DNA of 64,000 bases from Sphingomonas rosea (GTDB lineage Bacteria > Pseudomonadota > Alphaproteobacteria > Sphingomonadales > Sphingomonadaceae): NCBI RefSeq assembly GCF_039538065.1, contig NZ_BAABBR010000001.1:1154501-1218500 (forward strand), read 5' to 3'. A model generated the notes under the pieces. That model was not told the origin of the DNA and ran no database searches. It saw nothing but the letters and a program-made list of their open reading frames with translations. Both the position numbers and the translations under genes were made by a program. Below are positions 49,213-57,926 of the stretch, in pieces (the first letter of the stretch is position 1; every line of letters begins with the position of its first letter).

Positions 49213-49236
49213 GCGACTCGCAAATAAAGTCGCATG
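49210..49236 (-). promoter_or_regulatory. Inverted repeat over a start codon
   Basis: CATGCGACT-N9-AGTCGCATG is a perfect 9-bp inverted repeat whose proximal arm contains the start codon of the 118-aa gene. It could be a protein operator or an mRNA hairpin that masks initiation. On the minus strand it also encodes an 8-codon frame (MRLYLRVA, stop) whose TGA overlaps the main ATG. Confidence 0.5.
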
Positions 49237-49274
49237 GTTGCGGAGAGGTAAACCTCCCCGCCACGAGGGGCCGA

Positions 49275-49826
49275 TCAGGCAGCCGCATTCTCCAGGTCGC
49301 GGAGGATCCAGCCGCGCTGCGGAATGGTCTCGATGAACTCCGCCCCGTTGCTCGCCATCCGCAGCTTCTTGCGAAGCTTGGAGATGAACACGTCGATGAT
49401 CTTGGGCTGCGGCTGGTCGTCGGACCGACGGTAGAGGTGCTTCAGGAGCATCGTGCGCGTGACGACGTTGTTGCGCGCGAAGGCGAGCAGCTCGAGCACG
49501 CGATACTCCATCTCGGTGATGGCGATCGGGTGGCCGTCGATGCGGATCAGGCGCTGGACCTGATCGACCGCCATGCGCCCCCCGCACAACGTCGGCGGAA
49601 GCTCCGAGCCCGCGGCCTTGAGGCTGGCGAGCAGCTTCGAGGCGACGTCGTCGGCATCGTCACGGGCACCGAGATTCACCGGCGCGCCGATCAGCTGCTG
49701 CTGCAGCTCGGACACGAGGGCATGCGCCTCCTCGGCCATCTTCTGCCCTTCCTCGAAGCGCTTGCGCGAGCGCTCGAGCAGGGCTTCCACCTCGACGAGG
49801 CGGGCGGAAATCGTATCGTCGGCCAT
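49275..49826 (-). CDS. CtrA-like winged-helix protein without receiver domain
   Basis: 183 residues. The C-terminal 95 are an OmpR-class winged helix very like that of the cell-cycle regulator CtrA: ITEMEYRVLELLAFARNNVV, MLLKHLYRRSDDQPQPKIID, VFISKLRKKL, ETIPQRGWILRD. The N-terminal 85 residues are not a receiver; they are a predicted coiled coil (VEALLERSRKRFEEGQKMAE) and a linker, with no phospho-acceptor aspartate pocket. So it should bind DNA without phosphorylation control, possibly as a dimer. Sits between the DUF3035 gene and a 118-aa hypothetical on the same strand. Confidence 0.85.
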   Translation of the reverse strand: MADDTISARLVEVEALLERSRKRFEEGQKMAEEAHALVSELQQQLIGAPVNLGARDDADDVASKLLASLKAAGSELPPTLCGGRMAVDQVQRLIRIDGHPIAITEMEYRVLELLAFARNNVVTRTMLLKHLYRRSDDQPQPKIIDVFISKLRKKLRMASNGAEFIETIPQRGWILRDLENAAA

Positions 49827-49855
49827 AATCTCCCTCCCCTTCTCTGTCGCTGTTC

Positions 49856-50275
49856 TTACGGCGTCTGAACCGAAGCCTGCTGCCCGTCAGCCGCCTGCGC
49901 CGTGAGGATGGTCTGCGTGAACGGGCCCTTGTCGACCACTGCGGTGTCGGGGCTTCCGGCGACCGAGCGGGCGCCCAGCGCGACACGGTCGGCACCGGCC
50001 TTCTCGAGGATGTTGTTCTCGCTCATCGGGCGCGGCGCGGGGCCGCCGAACAGCGCCTGCACGGCCTGCTGCTGCGCGCCCTCGGCGGTCAGCGAGGCGG
50101 TACCGGGCTTGGGCGGGGTCAGGCTGTAGTCGGGCGGGATCACCAGCGGCGCGTTGCGCGCCACGCGGAACTCGTCGAGCTTGGTCCCGCCGCTGCCGCC
50201 GCCGCCGAACAGCGCACAACCCGAGGTCGCCAGCGCCGCCGTCGAAAGGGCAAGGAGGGTCAGGAACTTACGCAT
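49856..50275 (-). CDS. DUF3035 (BamF-type) lipoprotein
   Basis: 139 residues with lipobox TSGC and the alphaproteobacterial DUF3035 core: LDEFRVARNAPLVIPPDYSL followed by Pro-rich sequence. DUF3035 proteins have been linked to the beta-barrel assembly machine of alphaproteobacteria (BamF). The ATG at 50275 is preferred over a TTG two codons earlier. It overlaps the end of lspA by eight bases, the usual lspA-DUF3035 order in alphaproteobacteria. Confidence 0.88.
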   Translation of the reverse strand: MRKFLTLLALSTAALATSGCALFGGGGSGGTKLDEFRVARNAPLVIPPDYSLTPPKPGTASLTAEGAQQQAVQALFGGPAPRPMSENNILEKAGADRVALGARSVAGSPDTAVVDKGPFTQTILTAQAADGQQASVQTP

Positions 50276-50768
50276 CGTCAAGCTTCTCCGTGGGGTTCGG
50301 TTCGCGAACCAGGAAGGCCCGCAATATCAGGATCGCGACGCCGATGCTAATGCTCGCATCGGCGACATTGAAGACCAGAAACGGGCGGAAATCGCCGAAA
50401 TGCAGGTCGAGGAAGTCGAACACATAGCCGAGCCGCGCGCGATCGACGATATTGCCGAGCGCGCCGCCGAGCACGAGGCCGAGCGCGATCCGGTCGCCGC
50501 GCTTCTCCTCGCGCGTCAGCCACCAGGCGACAACGCCGGCGATGACGGCGGTGCCCGCGACCAGCAGCCAGCGGCCATGATCCGAGCCCGCGGTCAGCAG
50601 ACCGAGCGAGATGCCGTAATTGTGGACCCGGGTCAGTGCGAAGATCGGCAGCAACTCGACGCTCTGCCCCTGCTCGACAAGGCCGAGCGGGCCGGCGGCG
50701 AGCCACTTGGTCAGCTGGTCGACGACGAACAGGACGCCCGCCAGCAGGAAACCGTCGCGGCCCTTCAT
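50268..50768 (-). CDS. lspA: Lipoprotein signal peptidase
   Basis: 166 residues, four membrane helices. Signal peptidase II cuts prolipoproteins before the lipidated cysteine. The catalytic aspartates are D109 in GNIVDRA and D137 in FNVADASI. The ATG at 50768 is preferred over an upstream in-frame extension that overlaps ileS. Coupled to ileS (4-bp overlap) and DUF3035 (8-bp overlap). Many substrates of this enzyme are encoded nearby (lipoproteins at 0.9, 12.8, 22, 36 and 50 kb). Confidence 0.95.
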   Translation of the reverse strand: MKGRDGFLLAGVLFVVDQLTKWLAAGPLGLVEQGQSVELLPIFALTRVHNYGISLGLLTAGSDHGRWLLVAGTAVIAGVVAWWLTREEKRGDRIALGLVLGGALGNIVDRARLGYVFDFLDLHFGDFRPFLVFNVADASISIGVAILILRAFLVREPNPTEKLDDA

Positions 50769-53611
50769 TGCACCACCTCCGTGCAGCGATCGCACAGGTC
50801 GCCGTCTTCCTTCACTTCGGGCAGGTGCCGCCAGCAACGGCCGCACTTCTGATAGTCGACGCGGTGGGCGACGACGGCGGGTCCTTCGACCACGGTACCG
50901 GTGTCGACCATGACCTCGGAGACGATGAACAATTCGGCGAGGTCGTCCGAGGAGAGCATCGGGCGGTCGGCGGCGTCGGGCAGGCCGATCGCGACGCGCG
51001 CCTCGAGGCTCGAGCCGATCACCTTCTCGCGCCGCATCGGCTCGATCTCGGCCGTCACCTGCTCACGCAAGGCGCGATAGCTCGCCCAGATCTCGAGCAT
51101 CCGCGGGTCGGCGGCGTCGGGGAGCTCGGGCCATAACTCAAGGTGCACCGACGGCGCATCGGGATAGCGGGTGGCCCACACTTCCTCGGCGGTGAAGACG
51201 AGGATCGGGGCGAACCAGCGGACGAGCGCGTGGAACAGGGTGTCGAGGACGCTGCGATAGGCCATGCGCTTCGGATCGGTGGCCGCATCGCAGTAGAGGC
51301 AGTCCTTGCGGATATCGAAGTAGAAGGCGCTGAGGTCGTTGTTGCAGAAGTCGCCGAGCGCCCGGGCGTAACCGTTGAAGTCGTAGTTCGCGACCGCCTC
51401 GCGCAGGTCGGCGTCGAGCTTGGCGAGGAGCGCGAGCATGTAGCGCTCGAGCTCGGGCATCGCCGCGACGTCGGTGACCCGCTCGTCCTCGCCGAAGCCC
51501 TCGAGCGCGCCGAGGAGATAGCGGAAGGTGTTGCGGATCTTGCGGTAGCTGTCCGAAACGCCGGCGAGAATTTCCTTGCCGATGCGATGATCCTCGGTGA
51601 AGTCGACGCTCGCCACCCACAGGCGAAGGATGTCGGCCCCGGTTTCCTTCATGAGGTCCAAGGGATTGACCGTGTTCCCAAGGCTCTTGGACATCTTCAT
51701 GCCCTTGGAATCCATGGTGAAGCCGTGGGTCAGCACCGTGTCGTAGGGCGCCCGGCCGCGGGTCCCGCAACTTTCGAGGAGCGACGACTGGAACCATCCG
51801 CGATGCTGGTCCGAGCCCTCGAGATAGAGGTCGGCGGGCCAGCTTTCCTCGGGCCAGTGACCGCTTTCGAGCGTGAATACGTGGGTACAGCCGCTGTCGA
51901 ACCAGACGTCGAGGATGTCGGTGACCTGCTCGTAATCGTCGGGGTTGCGGCCTTCGCCGAGGAAATGCTGGGCAGCGCCGTCGGCGGTCCAGGCGTCGAC
52001 GCCCTTTTCACGCACGGCGGCGACGATGCGGGCGTTCACTTCGGCATCGACCAGATACTTGCCGGTCTTGCGATCGACGAAGAGCGTGATCGGCACGCCC
52101 CACGCGCGCTGGCGGCTGAGCACCCAGTCGGGGCGGCCCTCGACCATCGACCCGATCCGGTTGCGACCCTTGTCGGGGACGAAGCGGACGCGATCGATTT
52201 CGGACAGGGCGCGCTGGCGAAGCGTCGTGCCGCCCTCGATCGGCTGGTCCATGCCGACGAACCATTGCGGGGTGCAGCGGTAGATGACGCGCGCCTTGGA
52301 GCGCCACGAGTGCGGGTAGCTGTGCCTGAAGTCGCCCGCGCTCAGCAGCGCGCCGGCTTCGCGCAGGTCGGTGAGGATGGGGCCGTCGGGGCCGTTGAAC
52401 TTGGTGTTGATGACCGAGCCCTGCCCGCCCAGCCACGGCCAGTCCTCGCGATACTTGCCATCGCCCTCGACCGCGAAGACGGGGTCGATCCCGACCGCCT
52501 TGCACGCCTCGAAATCCTCCTCGCCATGGTCGGGCGCCATGTGGACGAGGCCGGTGCCGGCGTCGGTGGTGACGTGCGGCGCGGGGATCAGCGGGCGCGG
52601 CTTGGCGAAGAAGCCGCCAAGGTGGTGCATCGGGTGGCGGGCGATGGTGCCGGCCAATTCTGAACCGTGATGGAAATCTTTAATCGCCCAAATGAAAGGC
52701 GAGAGCGCATCCGTTCCAAACTCCGGAGCGACACGCTTTAGAAAGGCATCCTTCAGCTCGGTCGCTACGAGATATCGCGCGAGCACCTTATCTTCAAAGT
52801 CCGCCTTCTCGACGAGAACGTAATCAATGTCCTCGCCGTAAGCGATCGCCTGGTTGACCGGGATCGTCCACGGCGTCGTCGTCCACACTACCGCATGGGC
52901 ACCGACCAGCTCGGGGATCGGGCTCTCGACGATCTCGAAGGCGACGTCGATCTGGGTCGAGACGACGTCCTCATATTCGATCTCGGCTTCGGCCAGCGCG
53001 GTCTTCTCGACCGGGCTCCACATCACCGGCTTCGCGCCGCGGTAGAGCTGGCCCGATTCCGCGAATTTGGTCAGCTCGGAGACGATCGTCGCCTCGGCCT
53101 CGAAGCTCATCGTCAGATAGGGCTTCTTCCAGTCGGCGAGGATGCCGAGGCGCTGAAACTGGCCGCTCTGCACGTCGACCCAATGCTGGGCATAGGCGCG
53201 GCATTCGGCGCGGAATTCGGCCGGGGGGACCTCGTCCTTGTTGCGCTTCTTCTTGCGATATTGCTCCTCGACCTTCCACTCGATCGGGAGGCCGTGGCAG
53301 TCCCAGCCGGGGACGAACGGTGCGTCCTTGCCGAGCAGCGACTGGGTGCGGACGGCGAGGTCCTTCAGCGTCTTGTTGAGGACGTGGCCGATGTGGATGT
53401 CGCCGTTGGCGTAGGGCGGGCCATCATGGAAGATGAACTTCTCGCGGCCGGCGCGGGCCTCGCGCAGCCTGGCGTAGAGGTCATCGCTCTGCCACTTGGC
53501 GAGGATCGCCGGTTCCTTCTGCGGCAGGCCGGCCTTCATCGGGAAGGCGGTCTTGGGCAGAAAGACGGTGTCGCGCCAATCGCGCCTTGCTGGGGTTTGT
53601 TCGTCCGACAT
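50765..53611 (-). CDS. ileS: Isoleucyl-tRNA synthetase
   Basis: 948 residues, class I. HIGH is at 73-76 (GDIHIGHVLNK), KMSKS at 639-643, and a zinc ribbon closes the protein (CGRCWRHLPE; LCDRC). The CP1 editing insertion lies between about residues 190 and 400. Inside it, roughly residues 260-317 (52661-52835) are encoded by markedly AT-richer DNA than the rest. Charges tRNA-Ile. First gene of ileS-lspA-DUF3035. Confidence 0.97.
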   Translation of the reverse strand: MSDEQTPARRDWRDTVFLPKTAFPMKAGLPQKEPAILAKWQSDDLYARLREARAGREKFIFHDGPPYANGDIHIGHVLNKTLKDLAVRTQSLLGKDAPFVPGWDCHGLPIEWKVEEQYRKKKRNKDEVPPAEFRAECRAYAQHWVDVQSGQFQRLGILADWKKPYLTMSFEAEATIVSELTKFAESGQLYRGAKPVMWSPVEKTALAEAEIEYEDVVSTQIDVAFEIVESPIPELVGAHAVVWTTTPWTIPVNQAIAYGEDIDYVLVEKADFEDKVLARYLVATELKDAFLKRVAPEFGTDALSPFIWAIKDFHHGSELAGTIARHPMHHLGGFFAKPRPLIPAPHVTTDAGTGLVHMAPDHGEEDFEACKAVGIDPVFAVEGDGKYREDWPWLGGQGSVINTKFNGPDGPILTDLREAGALLSAGDFRHSYPHSWRSKARVIYRCTPQWFVGMDQPIEGGTTLRQRALSEIDRVRFVPDKGRNRIGSMVEGRPDWVLSRQRAWGVPITLFVDRKTGKYLVDAEVNARIVAAVREKGVDAWTADGAAQHFLGEGRNPDDYEQVTDILDVWFDSGCTHVFTLESGHWPEESWPADLYLEGSDQHRGWFQSSLLESCGTRGRAPYDTVLTHGFTMDSKGMKMSKSLGNTVNPLDLMKETGADILRLWVASVDFTEDHRIGKEILAGVSDSYRKIRNTFRYLLGALEGFGEDERVTDVAAMPELERYMLALLAKLDADLREAVANYDFNGYARALGDFCNNDLSAFYFDIRKDCLYCDAATDPKRMAYRSVLDTLFHALVRWFAPILVFTAEEVWATRYPDAPSVHLELWPELPDAADPRMLEIWASYRALREQVTAEIEPMRREKVIGSSLEARVAIGLPDAADRPMLSSDDLAELFIVSEVMVDTGTVVEGPAVVAHRVDYQKCGRCWRHLPEVKEDGDLCDRCTEVVQ

Positions 53612-53637
53612 TTGGCGGCGGCTCTAGCGGGCGAGGC

Positions 53638-54558
53638 CTAGAGCAGCAACCGCCGCGCCTCGGCTTCGTCGCGCTGCATCTGGACGGTGAGCGCATCCAT
53701 GCTCTCGAAGCGGCGCTCGGGGCGGAGGAAGTGGTGGAGCGCGACCTCGATCTCCTGGCCGTAGAGGTCACCCGACCAGTCGAACAGGAAGGTCTCGAGA
53801 AGCTCGACCGGCGGTTCGAAGGTCGGGCGGACGCCGGCATTGGCGACTCCCGCGACCTCGGTGCCGTCGGGGAGCCGCGCGGTCACCGCATAGATGCCAT
53901 AAGCCGGGCGCTGATAGTCGCCGAGCACCATGTTGGCGGTCGGATAACCCATGGTGCGGCCGCGCTTGTCCCCGTGCTGGACGACGCCCTGGATCGCGAA
54001 CGGACGGGTGAGGAGGCGGGTCGCGGTCGCGGTGTCGCCCTCGGCGATGGCGCGGCGGATCCGGCTTGAGCTGACCGGCTGGCCGTCGATCGTCACCGGG
54101 CCCACCGTCTCGGCGGAGAGGCCCATCCCCTCGCCCACCGCGCGCAGCACCTCGACATTGCCGCCGCGCCGCGCGCCGAAGGTGAAGTCCTCGCCCGTCA
54201 CCACCGCCGAGGCGCCGACGTCCTCACGCAGCAGGCGGACGAAATCCTCGGCGCTGGTCGTGGCGAGCCGGTCGTCGAAGCCGAACACCAGCATGGCGTC
54301 GGCCCCCGCACCGGCGAACAGCGCTTCCCGCTGGTCGAGGCTGGTCAGCCGGAATGGCGCGGCGTCGGGCTGGAAGAAGCGAACCGGATGGGGATCAAAG
54401 GTGGCGACGATCGCCGGCCGCCCCGCGTGGGCCGCCCGCGCCACGGCGCGCCCGACCACGGCCTGATGGCCGAGGTGGAAGCCGTCGAAATTGCCAAGGG
54501 CGACGACGGCATCGCGGAACGCTTCCGTCATGCCGGTGCCGGGGGTAAGGCGCTGCAT
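53638..54558 (-). CDS. ribF: Bifunctional riboflavin kinase / FAD synthetase
   Basis: 306 residues. The N-terminal FAD synthetase part has VALGNFDGFHLGHQAVV, and the C-terminal riboflavin kinase part has GDKRGRTMGYPTANM and the ELLETFLFDWSGDLYG region. Makes FMN and then FAD from riboflavin. Lies 26 bp upstream of ileS on the same strand, as in many Proteobacteria (ribF-ileS-lspA order). Supplies FAD to the many flavoenzymes in this window. Confidence 0.96.
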   Translation of the reverse strand: MQRLTPGTGMTEAFRDAVVALGNFDGFHLGHQAVVGRAVARAAHAGRPAIVATFDPHPVRFFQPDAAPFRLTSLDQREALFAGAGADAMLVFGFDDRLATTSAEDFVRLLREDVGASAVVTGEDFTFGARRGGNVEVLRAVGEGMGLSAETVGPVTIDGQPVSSSRIRRAIAEGDTATATRLLTRPFAIQGVVQHGDKRGRTMGYPTANMVLGDYQRPAYGIYAVTARLPDGTEVAGVANAGVRPTFEPPVELLETFLFDWSGDLYGQEIEVALHHFLRPERRFESMDALTVQMQRDEAEARRLLL

Positions 54559-54605
54559 CTCGGGCTCGGCTGTAGATGCAAGCGCAAGCCTCCGCTAGTG
54601 AGCCG

Positions 54606-54761
54606 TTGACTCTCTCGCACCCGCAGCATATTTGCGCCTCATCCCGTTCCTCCGGTCCCGGCGGCGCTTTCTTGCGTCCGCCGTTTTGGCGTTAGCTTCG
54701 GACCGGAATGCGGGAGTCAGCGACGAGATGGGTGGGCGTCGTGCCTGCCCGTGGAGCTAAC
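54606..54761 (+). promoter_or_regulatory. Promoter and structured leader of the rpsM operon
   Basis: TTGACT at 54606-54611 with an AT-rich CATATTTG about 15-17 bases later is a plausible sigma-70 promoter. The leader that follows has a long-range stem GTTAGCT (54691-54697) / AGCTAAC (54755-54761) just before the ribosome site AAGGAA of rpsM. A ribosomal-protein-binding autoregulatory leader is possible. Confidence 0.4.
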
Positions 54762-54781
54762 ACGAAGGAAAACGACACCAC

Positions 54782-55150
54782 ATGGCTCGTATTGCCGGGG
54801 TCAACATCCCCACCAACAAGCGCGTCGAGATCGCGCTCACCTACATCCACGGCATTGGTCGCACCAAGGCCAAGGAAATCGCCGCCAAGCTGAACATCGC
54901 TTCGGACCGCCGCGTCCAGGACCTGTCGGACCAGGAAGTCCTCCAGATCCGCGAGACGATCGACGCCGATCACACGGTCGAGGGTGACCTCCGCCGCGAG
55001 ACCGCGATGAACATCAAGCGGCTGATGGACCTGGCCTGCTATCGTGGCCTGCGCCACCGCAAGGGCCTTCCGGTCCGCGGCCAGCGCACGCACACCAACG
55101 CGCGCACCCGCAAGGGCAAGGCCAAGCCGATCGCTGGCAAGAAGAAGTAA
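54782..55150 (+). CDS. rpsM: 30S ribosomal protein S13
   Basis: 122 residues, full length: [21 protein letters not shown] at the start, [22 protein letters not shown] near the end with the basic KKK tail. S13 sits in the head of the 30S subunit and contacts the 50S and tRNAs. AAGGAA precedes the ATG. First gene of a four-gene operon rpsM-rpsK-rpoA-rplQ (the alpha operon without rpsD). Confidence 0.98.
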   Translation: MARIAGVNIPTNKRVEIALTYIHGIGRTKAKEIAAKLNIASDRRVQDLSDQEVLQIRETIDADHTVEGDLRRETAMNIKRLMDLACYRGLRHRKGLPVRGQRTHTNARTRKGKAKPIAGKKK

Positions 55151-55221
55151 TCTTCTTCGTCATCGCAGCTTCACGTCCTTCGAGCATCGCGCTCGGGACG
55201 AACGGATAAGGATAGTAGGAT

Positions 55222-55611
55222 ATGGCACGCGAACCCCAGCGCCTTCGGCGCCGCGAGCGCAAGAACATCTCGGCTGGCGTGGCTCACGTCAACGCGAGCT
55301 TCAACAACACCATGATCACCATCACCGACGCGCAGGGCAATGCGATTGCCTGGTCGAGCGCCGGCATGATGGGCTTCAAGGGTAGCCGCAAGTCGACTCC
55401 CTACGCCGCGCAGGTCGCGGCCGAGGACGCCGGCAAGAAGGCCGCCGACCACGGCGTCCGCACCCTCGAGGTCGAGGTCAAGGGTCCCGGTTCGGGCCGC
55501 GAGAGCGCGCTTCGCGCCCTCCAGGCCGTCGGCTTCCAGATCACCTCGATCCGCGACGTGACCCCGATCCCGCACAATGGTGTCCGTCCGAGCAAGCGTC
55601 GCCGCGTCTAA
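55222..55611 (+). CDS. rpsK: 30S ribosomal protein S11
   Basis: 129 residues with the S11 signatures [30 protein letters not shown] and the C-terminal [16 protein letters not shown]. Part of the 30S platform. The 71-bp gap from rpsM carries GTCC-CGAGC...GCTCG-GGAC inverted arms (about 55173-55200) that may form a hairpin in the mRNA. Confidence 0.98.
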   Translation: MAREPQRLRRRERKNISAGVAHVNASFNNTMITITDAQGNAIAWSSAGMMGFKGSRKSTPYAAQVAAEDAGKKAADHGVRTLEVEVKGPGSGRESALRALQAVGFQITSIRDVTPIPHNGVRPSKRRRV

Positions 55612-55689
55612 GCGCCGGCGACCTCGCTCTCGTACCCAATTGAACCTCCCGGGGATCGGACGCGATCCCCGCTCTGCCAAGGAAGCAAA

Positions 55690-56775
55690 ATGGCCGTCAA
55701 CGCAAAGAACTGGCAGGAACTGAAGAAGCCCAACGCGCTGGAGCGCAAGGTCGCCGGCGACGCCCGCCGCAAGGCCGTGTTCGTCGCCGAGCCGCTCGAG
55801 CGCGGGTTCGGCATGACGCTCGGCAACTCGCTGCGCCGCGTGCTGCTCTCCAGCCTCCAGGGCGCCGCGATCACCTCGATCAAGATCGAAGGCGTGCTGC
55901 ACGAGTTCTCGAGCCTCGCGGGTGTCCGCGAGGACGTCACCGACATCGTCCTCAACGTGAAGCAGATCGCGCTCAAGTTCGAGGGCGAGGGTCCGAAGCG
56001 CCTTCACCTGACCGCGACCGGTCCGGGCGAAGTGACCGCGGGCCAGATCCAGACCTCGGGCGACATCGAGATCACCAACCCCGATCTCGTCATCTGCCAC
56101 CTCGACCAGGGTGCGACGCTCAACATGGAGCTGACCGCCGACGTCGGTAAGGGTTATGTCGCCGCAGCCGCCAACCGTCCGCTCGACGCGCCGATCGGCC
56201 TCATTCCGATCGACGCCCTCTACAGCCCGGTCCGCCAGGTCGCCTACAAGGTGGAAAACACCCGCGTCGGCCAGGAGCTCGACTACGACAAGCTGACGCT
56301 GACGGTCGAGACCGACGGCACCGTCTCGCCGGAAGAGGCGATCGGCTATGCCGCGCGCATCCTGCAGGACCAGCTCGCGCTGTTCGTCGGTTTCGACGAC
56401 CAGAGCTACCGCGCGGCCTCGCCGATGATCGGCCAGGCGATCCCGTCGGCGGCCCCGATGGGCGGCGGCGCGGTGCCGGAGACCACCGACACCAACCAGC
56501 TCAACCGCTACCTTCTCAAGAAGGTCGACGAGCTCGAGCTGTCGGTCCGTTCGGCCAACTGCCTCAAGAACGACAACATCATCTACATCGGTGACCTCGT
56601 CCAGAAGACCGAGGCCGAGATGCTCCGCACGCCGAACTTCGGCCGCAAGAGCCTCAACGAGATCAAGGAAGTCCTTGCCTCGATGGGCCTGCGCCTCGGC
56701 ATGGACATCCCCGGCTGGCCGCCGGAGAACATCGAAGAGATGGCCAAGAAGCTCGAGCAGGAAATGCTCGGCTAA
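55690..56775 (+). CDS. rpoA: DNA-directed RNA polymerase subunit alpha
   Basis: 361 residues. N-terminal assembly domain ([21 protein letters not shown]) and C-terminal DNA/activator-binding domain ([31 protein letters not shown]), joined by a flexible linker with Ala/Pro/Gly. Required for polymerase assembly and for contacting UP elements and regulators. Lies 78 bp after rpsK and 116 bp before rplQ. Confidence 0.98.
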   Translation: MAVNAKNWQELKKPNALERKVAGDARRKAVFVAEPLERGFGMTLGNSLRRVLLSSLQGAAITSIKIEGVLHEFSSLAGVREDVTDIVLNVKQIALKFEGEGPKRLHLTATGPGEVTAGQIQTSGDIEITNPDLVICHLDQGATLNMELTADVGKGYVAAAANRPLDAPIGLIPIDALYSPVRQVAYKVENTRVGQELDYDKLTLTVETDGTVSPEEAIGYAARILQDQLALFVGFDDQSYRAASPMIGQAIPSAAPMGGGAVPETTDTNQLNRYLLKKVDELELSVRSANCLKNDNIIYIGDLVQKTEAEMLRTPNFGRKSLNEIKEVLASMGLRLGMDIPGWPPENIEEMAKKLEQEMLG

Positions 56776-56783
56776 GGCTCACG

Positions 56784-56839
56784 GGTCCCGGCTTCGGCCG
56801 GGACCGCCAAGGGTAAGGGCGGTGCCCTCGATCACCGCC
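56784..56839 (+). other. Two perfect RNA stems between rpoA and rplQ
   Basis: Immediately after the rpoA stop a 9-bp stem GGTCCCGGC/GCCGGGACC is closed by a TTCG tetraloop (56784-56805). A 7-bp stem GGCGGTG/CACCGCC follows (56818-56839). No T run follows the first stem, so it is more likely an RNA stability or processing element, or leader control of rplQ, than a terminator. Confidence 0.6.
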
Positions 56840-56891
56840 TGGCTGGACCTACCTCGAACGGGGTCCTGACGAACGAAGAAGGAAGAACATC

Positions 56892-57317
56892 ATGCGTCAC
56901 CGCGTCGGCCATCGTAAGCTGCAGCGCACCTCGGCCCACCGCGCGGCCATGTTCCGCAACATGGCGGCCGCCCTCATCAAGCACGAGCAGATCACCACCA
57001 CCCTCGCCAAGGCGAAGGAGCTTCGCCCGTACACCGAGAAGCTGGTCACGCTCGCCAAGAAGGGTGGCCTGTCGAACCGTCGCCTCGCGCACGCCCGTCT
57101 CCTCGACGACGTGCAGCTGGTGAAGCTGTTCGACGTGCTGGCCGAGCGTTACGCCGGCCGCAGCGGCGGTTACTGCCGCGTCGTCAAGGCCGGCATCCGC
57201 CAGTCGGATGCCGCCCCGATGGCGATCATCGAATTCGTCGACCGCGACGTCTCGGCCAAGGGCCAGGATTCGGGTCCGGTGATGATCGACGACGAGGACG
57301 ATCAGCAGGCCGCCTGA
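56892..57317 (+). CDS. rplQ: 50S ribosomal protein L17
   Basis: 141 residues: [20 protein letters not shown] at the start, [18 protein letters not shown] in the middle, with an acidic tail of about 20 residues ([11 protein letters not shown]) beyond the bacterial core. L17 is a large-subunit protein near the exit tunnel. GAAGGAAG precedes the ATG. A good intrinsic terminator follows. Confidence 0.98.
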   Translation: MRHRVGHRKLQRTSAHRAAMFRNMAAALIKHEQITTTLAKAKELRPYTEKLVTLAKKGGLSNRRLAHARLLDDVQLVKLFDVLAERYAGRSGGYCRVVKAGIRQSDAAPMAIIEFVDRDVSAKGQDSGPVMIDDEDDQQAA

Positions 57318-57341
57318 GCCGCTGAGCGCCAGAAACAGGAA

Positions 57342-57375
57342 GGGCCGCTCCGGAAGATCCCGGGGCGGCCCTTTT
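57342..57375 (+). terminator. Intrinsic terminator of the rpsM-rplQ operon
   Basis: Stem GGGCCGCTCC / GGGGCGGCCC (one G-T wobble) with a 10-base loop, followed by TTTTC. Lies 25 bases after the rplQ stop. Confidence 0.85.
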
Positions 57376-57400
57376 CGTTTGTGCGATGCCCGGAGGCCCG

Positions 57401-57850
57401 TCAGCGGCGCGGGTAGCCCGGCTGCGGCACGTTCGCGGTTGCCCGCGCGATCTCGTCACCGGCGCGGTTGAGGGCGTCGCGGATCACCGGCAGCGTGCGG
57501 ACCATCGCCGCCCCGCCCTGCTTCACCGCGCCCTTGCCCGCCTCGATCTCCTGGTCGAGCTCGCGCTCACTTGCGCCGGTCACCGAGCGGACGGTGCGCG
57601 CGCGGTCGGCGCGGGTCGCCGGACGGCCTTCCACCGCGGCTTCGACCTCGCCCACCGGCAGGTTCATGAACGCCCGCGTGACGGCGCCGACCATGTTGCC
57701 GAGCTGGTCGAGCGTGCGCGGATCGCCGAGCTCGGGCGGCAGGCCGGCCGCCGGCGGCGCGGGCAGCGGATAGGGTTGCGGATAGCTCTGGGCGGCGGCA
57801 GGCGCGGCGACCGCACCGAGCAGCGCCAGGCACATCAGGCGATGCATCAT
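57401..57850 (-). CDS. Secreted hypothetical protein, 149 aa
   Basis: A signal peptide (LALLGAVAAPAAAQ) precedes a Pro/Tyr-rich spacer (SYPQPYPLPAPPAAG) and a helical domain of about 95 residues (LDQLGNMVGAVTRAFMNLPV; SERELDQEIEAGKGAVKQ). Soluble periplasmic protein of unknown function; similar proteins are found in sphingomonads as hypotheticals. Two adjacent ATGs (57850, 57847) could start it. Convergent with rplQ across its terminator. Confidence 0.75.
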   Translation of the reverse strand: MMHRLMCLALLGAVAAPAAAQSYPQPYPLPAPPAAGLPPELGDPRTLDQLGNMVGAVTRAFMNLPVGEVEAAVEGRPATRADRARTVRSVTGASERELDQEIEAGKGAVKQGGAAMVRTLPVIRDALNRAGDEIARATANVPQPGYPRR

Positions 57851-57926
57851 GGTTCTGTCCTTCGAATCAGCCAGTTATGACCGAAGGCGATAGCAGACGG
57901 ACCTTGGCCCTGCCTGAACGAGAAGT

